DNA of 64,000 bases from Methyloversatilis universalis EHg5 (GTDB lineage: Bacteria; Pseudomonadota; Gammaproteobacteria; Burkholderiales; Rhodocyclaceae). Where the stretch lies: NCBI RefSeq assembly GCF_000378945.1, contig NZ_KB900539.1, positions 2,809,234-2,873,233 on the forward strand, read 5' to 3'. Made by a program: the position numbers and the translations under genes. The notes below the pieces were generated by a model, which saw nothing but the letters and a program-made list of their open reading frames with translations, searched no databases and had not been told where the DNA came from. This document shows, one piece after another, positions 24,266-32,925 of the stretch (positions are counted from its first letter, which is position 1; every line of letters begins with the position of its first letter).

Positions 24266-25168
24266 ATGCGCGACGCGTCCACTGCAACGCTGGAAGGCTG
24301 GGTCGCCTACATGGGCGACAAACCCCTGCCGGTGCTCGCCCGTACCACCCGGGAGCTTGCTCTTTTGCGCGAGGCCGAAAACACGGTCAGCGCGCGCACC
24401 ATCGCGCAGGTCATCCTGCACGATCCGCTGATGACGCTGCGCGTGCTCGCCTTCATTGAAGCCCGCCGCGGCCGCAGCCAGCACACCGACATCACCACGA
24501 TAGAGCGGGCGCTGATGATGATAGGCATCACGCCCTTCTTCACCCATTTCGAATCGCTGCCCACGCTGGAAGAGCATCTGCACAGTCATCCGCAGGCGCT
24601 GCTGGGGGTGATGCGGGTGATCGCCCGTGCCCGCAAGGCCTCCGCATGGGCGCGCGAATGGGCCCTCATCCGGCACGACATCGATGTCGATGAAATCACC
24701 GTCGCCACGCTGCTGCATGACGTGGCCGAAATACTGTGCTGGGTGTTCGCTCCGAAACTGTCGCTGAAGCTGCGCGACGTGCTGCGGGCCAATCCGACCA
24801 TGCGCACCGCGGCCGCTCAGAGAGCGGTGTTCAACGTCACCTCGCACGACCTTCAGCTTGCGCTGGCGCGTGCCTGGAAGCTGCCGGCGCTGCTGGTGGA
24901 GCTGATGGGGGGCGCGGCCAACCCGTCACCACGGGTGCGCAACGTGCAGTACGCGGTCAACCTGGCCCGCCACAGTGCCAAGGGCTGGGACGACCCTGCG
25001 CTGCCCGACGATTTCAAGGACATCGAAGAGCTGCTGCACATCAGCCATGAAAGCCTGCTCGGCCGCCTGGGTCTGCCGATGGACGGATCGCAACCGCCTT
25101 CGCCGCCGGAACACGCGGAAAACCCCGAACAGCCGGGAACCGATACCGACGGCGGTACGGAAACCTGA
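24266..25168 (+). CDS. HDOD domain protein
   Basis: Cytoplasmic protein of 300 residues with an HDOD domain (about 15-240), a relative of HD-phosphohydrolases lacking normal catalytic use. Diagnostic parts are ISARTIAQVILHDPLMTLRV, TTIERALMMIGITPFF and VATLLHDVAEILCWVFAP. A disordered, acidic/Pro-rich tail follows residue 270. HDOD proteins take part in signalling such as motility, cyclic nucleotide or stress control; the exact role here is unknown. Ends at a bidirectional terminator shared with the PEP-CTERM gene. Confidence 0.88.
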   Translation: MRDASTATLEGWVAYMGDKPLPVLARTTRELALLREAENTVSARTIAQVILHDPLMTLRVLAFIEARRGRSQHTDITTIERALMMIGITPFFTHFESLPTLEEHLHSHPQALLGVMRVIARARKASAWAREWALIRHDIDVDEITVATLLHDVAEILCWVFAPKLSLKLRDVLRANPTMRTAAAQRAVFNVTSHDLQLALARAWKLPALLVELMGGAANPSPRVRNVQYAVNLARHSAKGWDDPALPDDFKDIEELLHISHESLLGRLGLPMDGSQPPSPPEHAENPEQPGTDTDGGTET

Positions 25169-25197
25169 AAAAAAAGCCACCGCAAGCGGTGGCTTTT
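25169..25197. terminator. Bidirectional terminator between HDOD and PEP-CTERM genes
   Basis: A7-GCCACCGC-AA-GCGGTGGC-TTTT works on both strands: the T-run lies on the right for the HDOD gene, and the A-run on the left becomes a T-run for the convergent PEP-CTERM gene. Confidence 0.9.
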
Positions 25198-25215
25198 CGC
25201 ATCAGGCGCTGCGGA

Positions 25216-26364
25216 TCAGCTGCTGCGGCGACGCGACCAAGCCATCGCGCCGAGGGCAAGTGCAGTCAGCGCGATCACACCCGGTTCCGGCACCGGATTG
25301 TCCGGCGTTACAGCCTGGGTACCGAGGAAGAGCTTTTCATCACCGCCGTTCAGCGCGTACTTGTCCGGACAATCGCCTACGGTCTGATTCTGCCTCGGCT
25401 GGGCACGGATGGCACTGAAACCGGATTCGCTGCCACAGCCCAGGCGGTAATCGACGTGTATCGCGTAGTCGGCCAGATTCACCCCCGGCGTCTTCATCAG
25501 GTTGGTGATGATCTGGTCCAGTTCCGGCAGCACGATGGCGTAGGCCGCACGGTCGCCGCCGAGATTGTGCTCGACCTTGCGGGTGTAGGAGCCGGCGCAG
25601 TCGACGATGATTTCACCGCCGGGCACGGACTGCAGGCAGACCGGGCCGCCGGAACGTACGAAATCGGCCAGATAGGGATCCTGCCGGCCGGCATCGGTCA
25701 GCGCGCCGGGAGCCGTGTAGATGCTGGTATCGCCCATGATGATGCCCGACCCGCCGGAACCGTCGAAGGTGGGCAATCCGCCATAGACGGATGAATGGTC
25801 CTGGTTGAAATCGTTGCTCAGATCGAAGCGGCCAAGAATGGTGTTGGTGCTGATCTGGGTGACTTCGACCCGCATCCACGCTGCGAGACTGGCGCGATCT
25901 TCGCCGCTGCCTATCTCGTTGTTGGCGAAAAAGAACACCAGCGAGTTCGACGCCAGATTCAGGTCGGTATTCAGGGCCGACAGGCTGGCGTCCCACCAGC
26001 CCGAGCGATCCCAGCTGCCATCGAGCTGGCCAGCCAGGCTGTTGGGTTCATTTGCGGTGGTGGTGCGGAAACCTTCGACGGTGTTGGCGTTGGGCGTTTC
26101 GAAGGCGTCATCGACACCGGCGTTGGTATTGCCGAGCTGGCCGTCGGCGCCGAGGCCCAGCTTGGTGAACACGCTGATCTGACCCGGGCCGGACATCACC
26201 TCCAGGCCGGCGATGGGCAGCGAATAGGAACGCGCATCACCGTAGGTCACGAAACCGACATTGTTCAGATTGACGGTCGGCGCCGCTGTCACGGCCATTG
26301 CCGCCGACAGCGCGGTGAACGCGGTGGCCAGCCGCAGCCCCTGAGAAAAAGCACGCTTGTCCAT
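25216..26364 (-). CDS. PEP-CTERM sorting domain protein
   Basis: Secreted protein of 382 residues. A signal peptide covers about 1-28 (LATAFTALSAAMAVTAA). The mature part is Asn/Gly/Ser/Thr-rich with two or more Cys pairs and no enzyme motif that I recognise. The C-terminus VPEPGVIALTALALGAMAWS RRR is a complete PEP-CTERM signal: the VPEP motif, a membrane helix and a basic end, which exosortase cuts. The exosortase and EPS genes are not in the window. ATG 26364 has GGAG 10 nt upstream. A near-consensus sigma-54 promoter lies 68-83 bp upstream, as expected if PrsK/PrsR controls it. Confidence 0.88.
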   Translation of the reverse strand: MDKRAFSQGLRLATAFTALSAAMAVTAAPTVNLNNVGFVTYGDARSYSLPIAGLEVMSGPGQISVFTKLGLGADGQLGNTNAGVDDAFETPNANTVEGFRTTTANEPNSLAGQLDGSWDRSGWWDASLSALNTDLNLASNSLVFFFANNEIGSGEDRASLAAWMRVEVTQISTNTILGRFDLSNDFNQDHSSVYGGLPTFDGSGGSGIIMGDTSIYTAPGALTDAGRQDPYLADFVRSGGPVCLQSVPGGEIIVDCAGSYTRKVEHNLGGDRAAYAIVLPELDQIITNLMKTPGVNLADYAIHVDYRLGCGSESGFSAIRAQPRQNQTVGDCPDKYALNGGDEKLFLGTQAVTPDNPVPEPGVIALTALALGAMAWSRRRSS

Positions 26365-26431
26365 GATCTGTGGTCTCCGATTCTTGTTTGCCCGAAACCC
26401 GGGAATTTTTCCCGACCGGTATCGTCGCATT

Positions 26432-26447
26432 AGCAAATCGCGAGCCA
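26432..26447 (-). promoter_or_regulatory. Sigma-54 promoter of the PEP-CTERM gene
   Basis: The minus strand reads TGGCTCGCGATTTGCT, matching the RpoN consensus TGGCACG-N4-TTGCW at 11 of 12 defined positions with GG-N10-GC spacing. Transcription would start near 26421. A further inverted repeat TGTC-N9-GACA (26531-26547), about 90 bp upstream, could be the activator site. A small palindrome CGGGAA-TTT-TTCCCG lies at 26400-26414 in the leader. The remaining gap up to uup (26448-26625) holds no gene. Confidence 0.75.
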
Positions 26448-26625
26448 GACAGAGCCTCGGCATGCAGACCCATGATTTTGTTTCAGAAATATGGCGTGGG
26501 ATGCTTACCCATGAACTGCATCACGAATACTGTCAAAAATATCGACACAACGCCCCTCGCCTGGCGGCTTTCCGGGGTGTGTCCATCGCGGGCGCTTCCT
26601 GCCCTTGTGCCGGCGGTCACACGCC

Positions 26626-28560
26626 CTAGCGGCGCGATTCCAGCGCTTCCCAGCGCAGCATCGCGGCATCGATTTCAGCCGCCAGTTCACCCAACCGGGT
26701 GGAGAGCTTCGCCGCGTCCTGACCGCTGACCGCGCCAGTGGACAGACGATCGGTCAAAATCCCCTGCTCAGCCTCCAGCGCGGCGATGCGGTCTGGCAGC
26801 GCATCGAGTTCCTTCTGTTCCTTGAAGCTCAGTTTCGTCTTCTGCACGGCAGCCGGCTTATCGGACTTGGCCGAAGCGACAGCCGGCGCAGCCACAGATT
26901 TCGCCGTCGCATTCGGTGCCACGCTCGCTGACACACTCGCTGCCACATTCGCCGGTGCAGCCGGCACCGTGGCGCGCTGCGCCACCCAGTCGCTGTAGCC
27001 ACCGACGTATTCGCGCCACCGCCCGTCGCCTTCGTAAGCGATGGTCTGGGTCACCACCGCGTCGAGGAAGGCGCGGTCGTGCGACACCAGCAGCACGGTG
27101 CCGTCGTAGTCCTGCAGCAGCTGCTCCAGCAGGTCCAGCGTTTCCATGTCGAGATCGTTGGTCGGCTCGTCCAGCACCAGCACATTGGCCGGTCGCGCGA
27201 ACAGGCGCGCCAGCAGCAGCCGGTTGCGCTCGCCGCCGGACAGCGATTCGACCTTGGCCCGCGCGCGCTGCGGCGGGAACAGGAAATCGCCCAGATAGCC
27301 GATCACATGGATGCGCTTGCCGCCGATCTCGACGAAATCCGAGCCCGGGCTGATCACTTCGGCCAGCGTGGCCGATTCGTCGAGCTGGGCGCGGAACTGG
27401 TCGAAATAGGCCACCTGTATGCGGCTGCCGGTGCGCACACTGCCTTCGTCCGCCTCCAGCTGACCGAGGATGAGCTTGAGCAGCGTGGTCTTGCCGGCGC
27501 CGTTCGGGCCGATCAGACCCACCTTGTCACCGCGCACGATGCGGGTCGAGAAGTCGCGCACGATGGGGCGCTCGCCGTAGCGCTTGCTCACGCCTTCGAG
27601 TTCGGCCACCAGCTGACCCGAGGCTTCGCCGCGGTCCAGTTCCAGCTTGGCACGCCCCATCTGGTCACGGCGCGCCTCGCGCTGGGCGCGCAGTTCGTCG
27701 AGCCGCTTTACACGGAACTGGGCGCGGGTGCGGCGGGCTTCCACGCCCTTGCGTATCCACACCTCCTCCTGCGCCAGCAGCTTGTCGGCGCGCGCGGATT
27801 CCAGCGCCTCGGCCGCCAGTTCGTCCGCCTTGCGCGCCACGTACTCGGCGTAGCGGCCGGGATAGCTGCGCAGCAGGCCGCGGTCCAGCTCGATGATGCG
27901 GGTGGCGAAGCTGTCGAGGAAGCGGCGGTCGTGGGTGATGACCAGACTGGCGCCACGGAAGTCGTTCAGCAGCGTTTCCAGCCAGGCGATGCCGTCGAGA
28001 TCGAGGTGGTTGGTCGGCTCGTCCAGCAGCAGCATGTCGGGCTCGGACACCAGCGCACGCGCCAGCGCGACGCGCTTCAGCATGCCGCCGGACAGCGATT
28101 CCACGGTTGCGTCACCCGGCAGATTGAGCTTCACCAGCGCCTGCTCGATGCGCTGTTCGAAGCGCCACGCCTGGTGGTGTTCCAGCGCGTCCTGCAGTTC
28201 GGCCATGCGGTCGAGCTTGCCTTCGTCGCCATGAGCCACTGCCTCAGCCACGTCGTGATAGTCGATCAGCAGCTGCGACAGTTCGCCCAGCCCTTCAGCG
28301 ATGGCGTCGAACACCCGCGCGCCCGGCGCGAACTGCGGCTCCTGCGCGACATAGGCGATCTTGATGCCCGGCTGCCGCCAGGCGGTGCCGTCGTCCAGCC
28401 GTGCGTCGCCGGCGAGGATCTTGAGCAGGCTGGATTTGCCGGTGCCATTGCGGCCGATCAGCGCCAGACGTTCGCCAGGCTCGACCACCAGCGCGGCGTG
28501 GTCCAGCAGGGGCAGGTCGCCGAAGGCGAGGCAGGCGTTATCGAGGGTGATCAGCGGCAT
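26626..28560 (-). CDS. uup: ABC-F family ATPase, Uup type
   Basis: Soluble protein of 644 residues with two ABC ATPase domains and no membrane part. Domain 1 has IGRNGTGKSS, LSGGMLKRVALARA and LLLDEPTNHLD; domain 2 has IGPNGAGKTT, LSGGERNRLLLARL and LVLDEPTNDLD. An Arm/linker helix (about 235-310) lies between them. The C-terminal Ala-rich linker and coiled coil (KTKLSFKEQKELDALPDRIA) is the Uup-type DNA/ribosome-binding tail. ABC-F proteins act on ribosomes; Uup also affects transposon excision and DNA repair. Confidence 0.92.
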   Translation of the reverse strand: MPLITLDNACLAFGDLPLLDHAALVVEPGERLALIGRNGTGKSSLLKILAGDARLDDGTAWRQPGIKIAYVAQEPQFAPGARVFDAIAEGLGELSQLLIDYHDVAEAVAHGDEGKLDRMAELQDALEHHQAWRFEQRIEQALVKLNLPGDATVESLSGGMLKRVALARALVSEPDMLLLDEPTNHLDLDGIAWLETLLNDFRGASLVITHDRRFLDSFATRIIELDRGLLRSYPGRYAEYVARKADELAAEALESARADKLLAQEEVWIRKGVEARRTRAQFRVKRLDELRAQREARRDQMGRAKLELDRGEASGQLVAELEGVSKRYGERPIVRDFSTRIVRGDKVGLIGPNGAGKTTLLKLILGQLEADEGSVRTGSRIQVAYFDQFRAQLDESATLAEVISPGSDFVEIGGKRIHVIGYLGDFLFPPQRARAKVESLSGGERNRLLLARLFARPANVLVLDEPTNDLDMETLDLLEQLLQDYDGTVLLVSHDRAFLDAVVTQTIAYEGDGRWREYVGGYSDWVAQRATVPAAPANVAASVSASVAPNATAKSVAAPAVASAKSDKPAAVQKTKLSFKEQKELDALPDRIAALEAEQGILTDRLSTGAVSGQDAAKLSTRLGELAAEIDAAMLRWEALESRR

Positions 28561-28636
28561 GACGGAATCTGGGCGATGCGAAGACGGGCGCGCAGTATAC
28601 GCCCCGCCCCCACCCGGCCCTCACTTCACGCGGGAG

Positions 28637-29569
28637 TCAGCCGGCGCCGGGCGCCGCGCGACGCGCGAACATCAGGCCGCCGAGGGCGGCCTGCGCCAGG
28701 CCGTACAGGCCATAGATCAGCGCGGCGCCGACTGCCTGCGCCGCCGGCACGCCGAACGCCGCCAGCGCAACGCCGGCCGCCGCTTCGCGCGTGCCCCAGC
28801 CGCCGACGCTGACCGGCAGCGCGGCCATCAGGAAGATGGGTGCAGCGGCGGCGATCCACACCGCGGCCGGAAGATCGAGGCCGACCGCGCGGCCACCAAA
28901 AGCCAGCGCCGCGATCGACAGCGCCTGCACCGCCAGCGAAGCGCCCATCTGCAGCGCGTACTGGCGCACCGCCTGCGGCCGCATCAGCCGCGACTGTACG
29001 CGGGCCAGCGTGGCGACGATGCGGCCGCCCGCCGGGTCGAGCCGCAGCGCGATCAGCGCCAGCGGAGCCACCAGCAGCACGACGCCGCCGGCCACCGCGA
29101 GCACGTCGAGCAGCACCGGCGGCCACGGCAGCGCGATCACCAGATGGCGCTGGGCGAACGGCAGCGCGAAGGCGCCGATGGACAGCAGCACCCACAGGCC
29201 GCTCACCCGGTCCAGCACCACCGACAGCCCGGCATCGAGCGAAGGCAGGCCGGCCTGCCGCAGTGCCAGTGCGCGAAAAAGATCGCCACCGACCACCGCG
29301 CCCGGCAGCAGTGCATTGAGTGCCATCGCCCTGAAGTAGGTGGTCAGCGCAAACAGCCGGCGCACCGCCGCGCCCAGCCACTGCGTGAGCAGACGCCAGC
29401 GCAACGCGGAGGCGATGTTGGACGCCAGGGCCAGCGCAAAGCCGGCGGCCAGCCATCCGTGGTCGGCCCCGGCGAGTGCGGACTGCAGTGCGGCCGGATC
29501 GGCCAGCCGCACCACCGCGAACAGCAGCGCGGCGGCGGCGGCGACGCGCAGCAGCGCAGCGCGCGTCAT
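28637..29569 (-). CDS. Lysylphosphatidylglycerol-synthase-TM/UPF0104 family flippase-like membrane protein
   Basis: Integral membrane protein of 310 residues with about eight hydrophobic helices. Family hallmarks are SNIASALRWRLLTQWLG, NALLPGAVVGGDLFRALALR, VVLDRVSGLWVLL and the late PVSVGGWGTREAAAG. The same fold forms the flippase half of MprF and related glycolipid handlers. It overlaps the upstream glycosyltransferase gene by 4 bp, so both are translated together, which suggests it moves or handles a product of that enzyme. Substrate unknown. Confidence 0.87.
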   Translation of the reverse strand: MTRAALLRVAAAAALLFAVVRLADPAALQSALAGADHGWLAAGFALALASNIASALRWRLLTQWLGAAVRRLFALTTYFRAMALNALLPGAVVGGDLFRALALRQAGLPSLDAGLSVVLDRVSGLWVLLSIGAFALPFAQRHLVIALPWPPVLLDVLAVAGGVVLLVAPLALIALRLDPAGGRIVATLARVQSRLMRPQAVRQYALQMGASLAVQALSIAALAFGGRAVGLDLPAAVWIAAAAPIFLMAALPVSVGGWGTREAAAGVALAAFGVPAAQAVGAALIYGLYGLAQAALGGLMFARRAAPGAG

Positions 29570-30564
29570 CGGGCGTGATCGTCCTTCACGTGGTACTGCG
29601 GCCGGCCGCGCCCCTCGTGATAGATGCGGATGAGCAGTTCACCGACCAGACCGGCCACGATGAGCTGCAGGCCCATCAGCAGCAGCATGACGCCGGCCAT
29701 CAGCAGCGGGCGGCCGCCGATGTCCTCGCCGGTCAGCTTGACCAGGCCCAGCCAGCCGAGAATGCCCAGTCCGGGCGTGGCCAGCCACAGGCCGAGCGCA
29801 CCGAAGGCGTGCAGCGGACGCTGGCGGTAACGCATGAAGAAGATGATGAGCACCAGATCGAGAATGACCCGGAAGGTACGGTCGATGCCGTACTTCGACA
29901 CGCCGCGGGTACGCGCATGGTGGCGCACCGGCACTTCGTCGATGCGCGCGCCAGCGTCGCGTGCCAGCGAAGGAATGAAGCGGTGCAGTTCGCCGTACAG
30001 CCGGATGCGGTCGATGATGTCGCGCCGGTAGGCCTTCAGCGCGCAGCCGTAGTCGTGCAGATGCACGCCGGTCGAGGTCGAAATGAGCTTGTTGGCGATC
30101 ACCGACGGCAGGCGGCGCGACAGCGCCTTGTCCTGCCGCTGCTTGCGCCAGCCGGAAATCATGTCCACGTCCGGATCGGTATCCAGCCGGTCGATCAGCG
30201 CCGGAATGTCCAACGGGTCGTTCTGCAGGTCGCCATCCAGCGTCACCACATAGCGACCACGCACCCGGTCGAAGCCGGCCTGCAGCGCGCTCGACTGGCC
30301 GTAATTGCGCACCAGCCGCACCGGACGCAGCCACGGGCGATCTTTCGCCAGTTCGGCCAGCAGCCGGCCGCTGCCGTCACGCGAACCGTCATCGACCAGA
30401 ATCAGTTCGAAACTGCGGCCGGTCGGCGTCAGCGCCTCATCCACCCGGCGCACCAGATCCGGCAGGTTTTCCGCCTCGTTGAACACCGGAATCACGACGG
30501 AAATATCGACCGCGTAGCTGCATGCCGCGTCATCCGCGGTGACGACCGTGGGGGATTGATACAA
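29566..30564 (-). CDS. Family 2 glycosyltransferase, polyprenyl-phosphate sugar synthase type (ArnC/DPM1-like)
   Basis: Membrane-bound transferase that attaches a sugar from a nucleotide sugar to undecaprenyl phosphate. The GT-A domain reads VVIPVFNEAENLPDLV, LILVDDGSRDGSG, TLDGDLQNDP (metal-binding DxD-like) and HHARTRGVSKYG. Two C-terminal membrane helices (FGALGLWLATPGLGILGWLG and a second after GRPLLMAG) are typical of this subgroup. The start is unclear: TTG 30564 has AAAGG 9 nt upstream and is used here; TTG 30612 would add 16 residues. Divergent to a GT39 gene that would use such a lipid-linked sugar. Confidence 0.87.
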   Translation of the reverse strand: MYQSPTVVTADDAACSYAVDISVVIPVFNEAENLPDLVRRVDEALTPTGRSFELILVDDGSRDGSGRLLAELAKDRPWLRPVRLVRNYGQSSALQAGFDRVRGRYVVTLDGDLQNDPLDIPALIDRLDTDPDVDMISGWRKQRQDKALSRRLPSVIANKLISTSTGVHLHDYGCALKAYRRDIIDRIRLYGELHRFIPSLARDAGARIDEVPVRHHARTRGVSKYGIDRTFRVILDLVLIIFFMRYRQRPLHAFGALGLWLATPGLGILGWLGLVKLTGEDIGGRPLLMAGVMLLLMGLQLIVAGLVGELLIRIYHEGRGRPQYHVKDDHAR

Positions 30565-30644
30565 TTTCGACAACCTTTCAAAAACACGCCGGTCGCGTCG
30601 CGACCGGCTCAAAACATTCGCTTACGGGCACCCGCCTGATCACG

Positions 30645-32084
30645 ATGCCCTCATCCCGCACATCCGCATCGAATGGCTGGACGCTGTTCGGTCTGCTCGT
30701 TCTCTACTTTGCCGCCCACCTGGCCGCCCGCGTGTTCGCGTCGGACGCGCTCGAACTGGACGAAGCCGAACAGGTGCTCTGGACCCAGCAGCTAGCCGCC
30801 GGCTACGGCGCGCAGCCGCCACTCTACACGTGGCTGCAATGGACGTTCTTCCAGATCATCGGCGTATCGGTGCCGGCGCTCGCGCTGCTGAAGAACCTGC
30901 TGCTGGCCACCACCTACACCTGCACCTGGCTGGCCGCCCGCCGTCTGGTCGCGCCGCCGCTGGCAGTACTGGCCGCCGCCTGCATGCTGCTCATCCCGCA
31001 GATCGGCTGGGAATCGCAGCGCGACCTCACCCATTCGGTGCTGGTCACCTGTCTGGCCAGCGCTTCGCTCTACGTCGTGGTGCGCCTGCTCGACGAAGGC
31101 CCGCGGCCGGCACTGTACATCGCGCTCGGGCTGATTGCCGGCCTCGGCATGCTGTCCAAGTACAGCTACGCGGTATTTGCCGCGGCGCTGGCGCTGGCCG
31201 TACTGCTGCGGCGCGATGCGCGCGCGGTCTGGCTCAACCCCTGGCTCATCGCCAGCGGCGCGATCGCACTGCTGGTATTCCTGCCGCACGGCCTGTGGCT
31301 GATCGACCACTGGCAGGCCGCCAGCGCACGCACGCTGGAAAAGCTCAACACCACCGGTGGCGCGGTCGCCGGCGGTCCGCTGCGCGGGCTGACCAGCCTG
31401 GCCGGCGCCATCGCCGCCACCGTGGCCGGCCTCTATCTCATTCTGGCCGCGGTATTCGGCCGTGCCACCTTCCGCCGTGATGCAGGCAGCCCCTGGCCCC
31501 GCTTCTGGCGCCATTATCTCATCGCGCTCGTGCTGTTCATGCTGGCCATGGTGTTCGTCGGTGGCGCCACCCATTTCAAGGGTCGCTGGCTGCAGCCGCT
31601 GCTGTTCGTCGCACCCCTGGTGTTCTTCAGCAGCCGCCCGCATCTGGTCGACAGCCCGCGACTGGGCTGGCTGCGTGGCATCCTGGTGGTGTTCGGCCTG
31701 CTCTACCTGTCACTGGCGGCCGGCCGGCCGCTGCTCGATGGCTGGCGCGACCGGCCGGACGAACTGAACGAGCCGGCGCTCGAACTGGCCACCGCGCTGC
31801 GCGCCGCCGGCTACGACGGCCATGTGCCCATCGTGACCGACACCCCGGTGTTTGGCGGCGTGCTGCGTCTGCGCTTCCCGGATGCGCAGGTGACCGTATG
31901 GAAAGCCGGCGCTCCGGCACCGCTGCTGCCGGACGGCCCGCGTCTGGTGATCGGTCGGGGAGCGGCGGCCGGTGACCTGCTCCAACGTAGCGGCGCGGGT
32001 GAAGGCATCCGCCTCGCCCTGCCCTACCGCCACGTGCGCCCGGACCTTCCGCCGGTCGAATACCGCTACGCGCTCGTGCACTGA
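30645..32084 (+). CDS. Family 39 glycosyltransferase (ArnT/PMT-like membrane enzyme)
   Basis: Inner-membrane transferase of 479 residues with about eleven hydrophobic helices and a short soluble C-terminal region. The first external loop has the acidic catalytic-type motif LELDEAEQVLWTQQLAAGYG followed by PPLYTW, as in ArnT/PMT enzymes that use lipid-linked sugars. RLGMLSKYSYAVFAAALAL-like features match the PMT_2 group. With the divergent GT2 enzyme and the flippase-like protein it could form a small system that decorates lipid A, a glycan or protein; the acceptor is not known. Confidence 0.85.
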   Translation: MPSSRTSASNGWTLFGLLVLYFAAHLAARVFASDALELDEAEQVLWTQQLAAGYGAQPPLYTWLQWTFFQIIGVSVPALALLKNLLLATTYTCTWLAARRLVAPPLAVLAAACMLLIPQIGWESQRDLTHSVLVTCLASASLYVVVRLLDEGPRPALYIALGLIAGLGMLSKYSYAVFAAALALAVLLRRDARAVWLNPWLIASGAIALLVFLPHGLWLIDHWQAASARTLEKLNTTGGAVAGGPLRGLTSLAGAIAATVAGLYLILAAVFGRATFRRDAGSPWPRFWRHYLIALVLFMLAMVFVGGATHFKGRWLQPLLFVAPLVFFSSRPHLVDSPRLGWLRGILVVFGLLYLSLAAGRPLLDGWRDRPDELNEPALELATALRAAGYDGHVPIVTDTPVFGGVLRLRFPDAQVTVWKAGAPAPLLPDGPRLVIGRGAAAGDLLQRSGAGEGIRLALPYRHVRPDLPPVEYRYALVH

Positions 32085-32097
32085 GCCGCCCCGCGGT

Positions 32098-32103
32098 TAC
32101 AAT
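32098..32103 (+). promoter_or_regulatory. Promoter -10 of tRNA-Arg
   Basis: TACAAT 12 bp upstream of the tRNA 5' end; the -35 region is poor. Confidence 0.4.
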
Positions 32104-32114
32104 CGCGGCCCTGC

Positions 32115-32189
32115 GGCTCCATAGTTGAATGGATACAACAACCCCCTCCTAAGGGGTAGGTACAGGTTCGATTCCTGTTGGGGCCGCCA
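32115..32189 (+). tRNA. tRNA-Arg (anticodon CCT)
   Basis: Folds into a full cloverleaf: acceptor GGCTCCA with TGGGGCC, D-arm GTTG/CAAC, anticodon stem ACCCC/GGGGT with loop CTCCTAA (anticodon CCT at 32148-32150), T-arm ACAGG-TTCGATT-CCTGT, discriminator G and encoded CCA. It reads the AGG codon. A CATCCG/CGGATG hairpin follows at 32188-32207. Confidence 0.95.
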
Positions 32190-32264
32190 TCCGTCAGAGG
32201 GCGGATGTGACCCGGACTTGTCCGCGATGCGCCACCCGTCTTGAGCCAGATCAGCGTGCCGGGC

Positions 32265-32281
32265 GCCTCCTGAGGCTTTTT
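32265..32281 (+). terminator. Terminator downstream of tRNA-Arg
   Basis: Short stem GCCTC-CT-GAGGC followed by TTTTT, 75 bp after the tRNA. The stem is weak but the T-run is clear. Confidence 0.5.
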
Positions 32282-32343
32282 GCGGTCCGCCGGTCTATAC
32301 CGTAAGGGCGCCGGCACTGCGGCGCGTCCCTCGGGTTCTGGTC

Positions 32344-32910
32344 ATGCTGCTGTCTGCCCTGCCTTCATCGCTTTCCGCCTCTGCACAGACCGCGTCCGGC
32401 ACCGGAAGCCGCGCTTCGGGTACATCTTCATCCTCGACGCAGGCACTGAGCGCGGAAGACGAAGCGGCGCTGCGCAAGCTGCAGGCCCGCGACCGCGAGG
32501 TCCGCCAGCACGAGCAGGCGCATCTGGCGGCGTCCGGCGGACTGGCAACCTCGGGCGCGCGCTTCAGCTACCAGCGCGGGCCGGATGGCGTCGATTACGC
32601 GATCGGCGGGGAAGTGAGCATAGACACGGCCCCCGGCCGCACACCGGAAGAAACGCTGCAGCGGGCACGTCAGGTGCGCGCCGCAGCGCTCGCGCCGGCC
32701 CAGCCTTCGGGCCAGGATCTGGCGGTGGCCGCCCAGGCGGCGCGCATGGCGCTGGATGCACAGACCGAGCTGGCGCAAGGCACCCGCGACAGCACGCCAG
32801 CCGCAAGCGAGCGCAGTACGGACGGACAGCGCTCTGCCGAGGCCGCGCTGGCGATGTACGCCAGTACGACTCAGAACGCCCCTTCCCGCATCACCGACAG
32901 CTACGCCTGA
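32344..32910 (+). CDS. Putative metalloprotease, SprA-related (CJM1_0395) family
   Basis: A 188-residue protein. After a Ser/Thr-rich N-terminal part comes the family core: VRQHEQAHLAASGGLATSGA holds the zinc-type HExxH-like motif HEQAH (about residue 59), followed by FSYQRGPDGVDYAIGGEVSI and DTAPGRTPEETLQRARQVRA. These features define the SprA-related putative metallopeptidases. Whether it is active is not shown. The C-terminal third is Ala/Gln-rich and low in complexity. It converges on relA with only 15 bp between the stops. Confidence 0.8.
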   Translation: MLLSALPSSLSASAQTASGTGSRASGTSSSSTQALSAEDEAALRKLQARDREVRQHEQAHLAASGGLATSGARFSYQRGPDGVDYAIGGEVSIDTAPGRTPEETLQRARQVRAAALAPAQPSGQDLAVAAQAARMALDAQTELAQGTRDSTPAASERSTDGQRSAEAALAMYASTTQNAPSRITDSYA

Positions 32911-32925
32911 GGGCGCCGACTCGGC

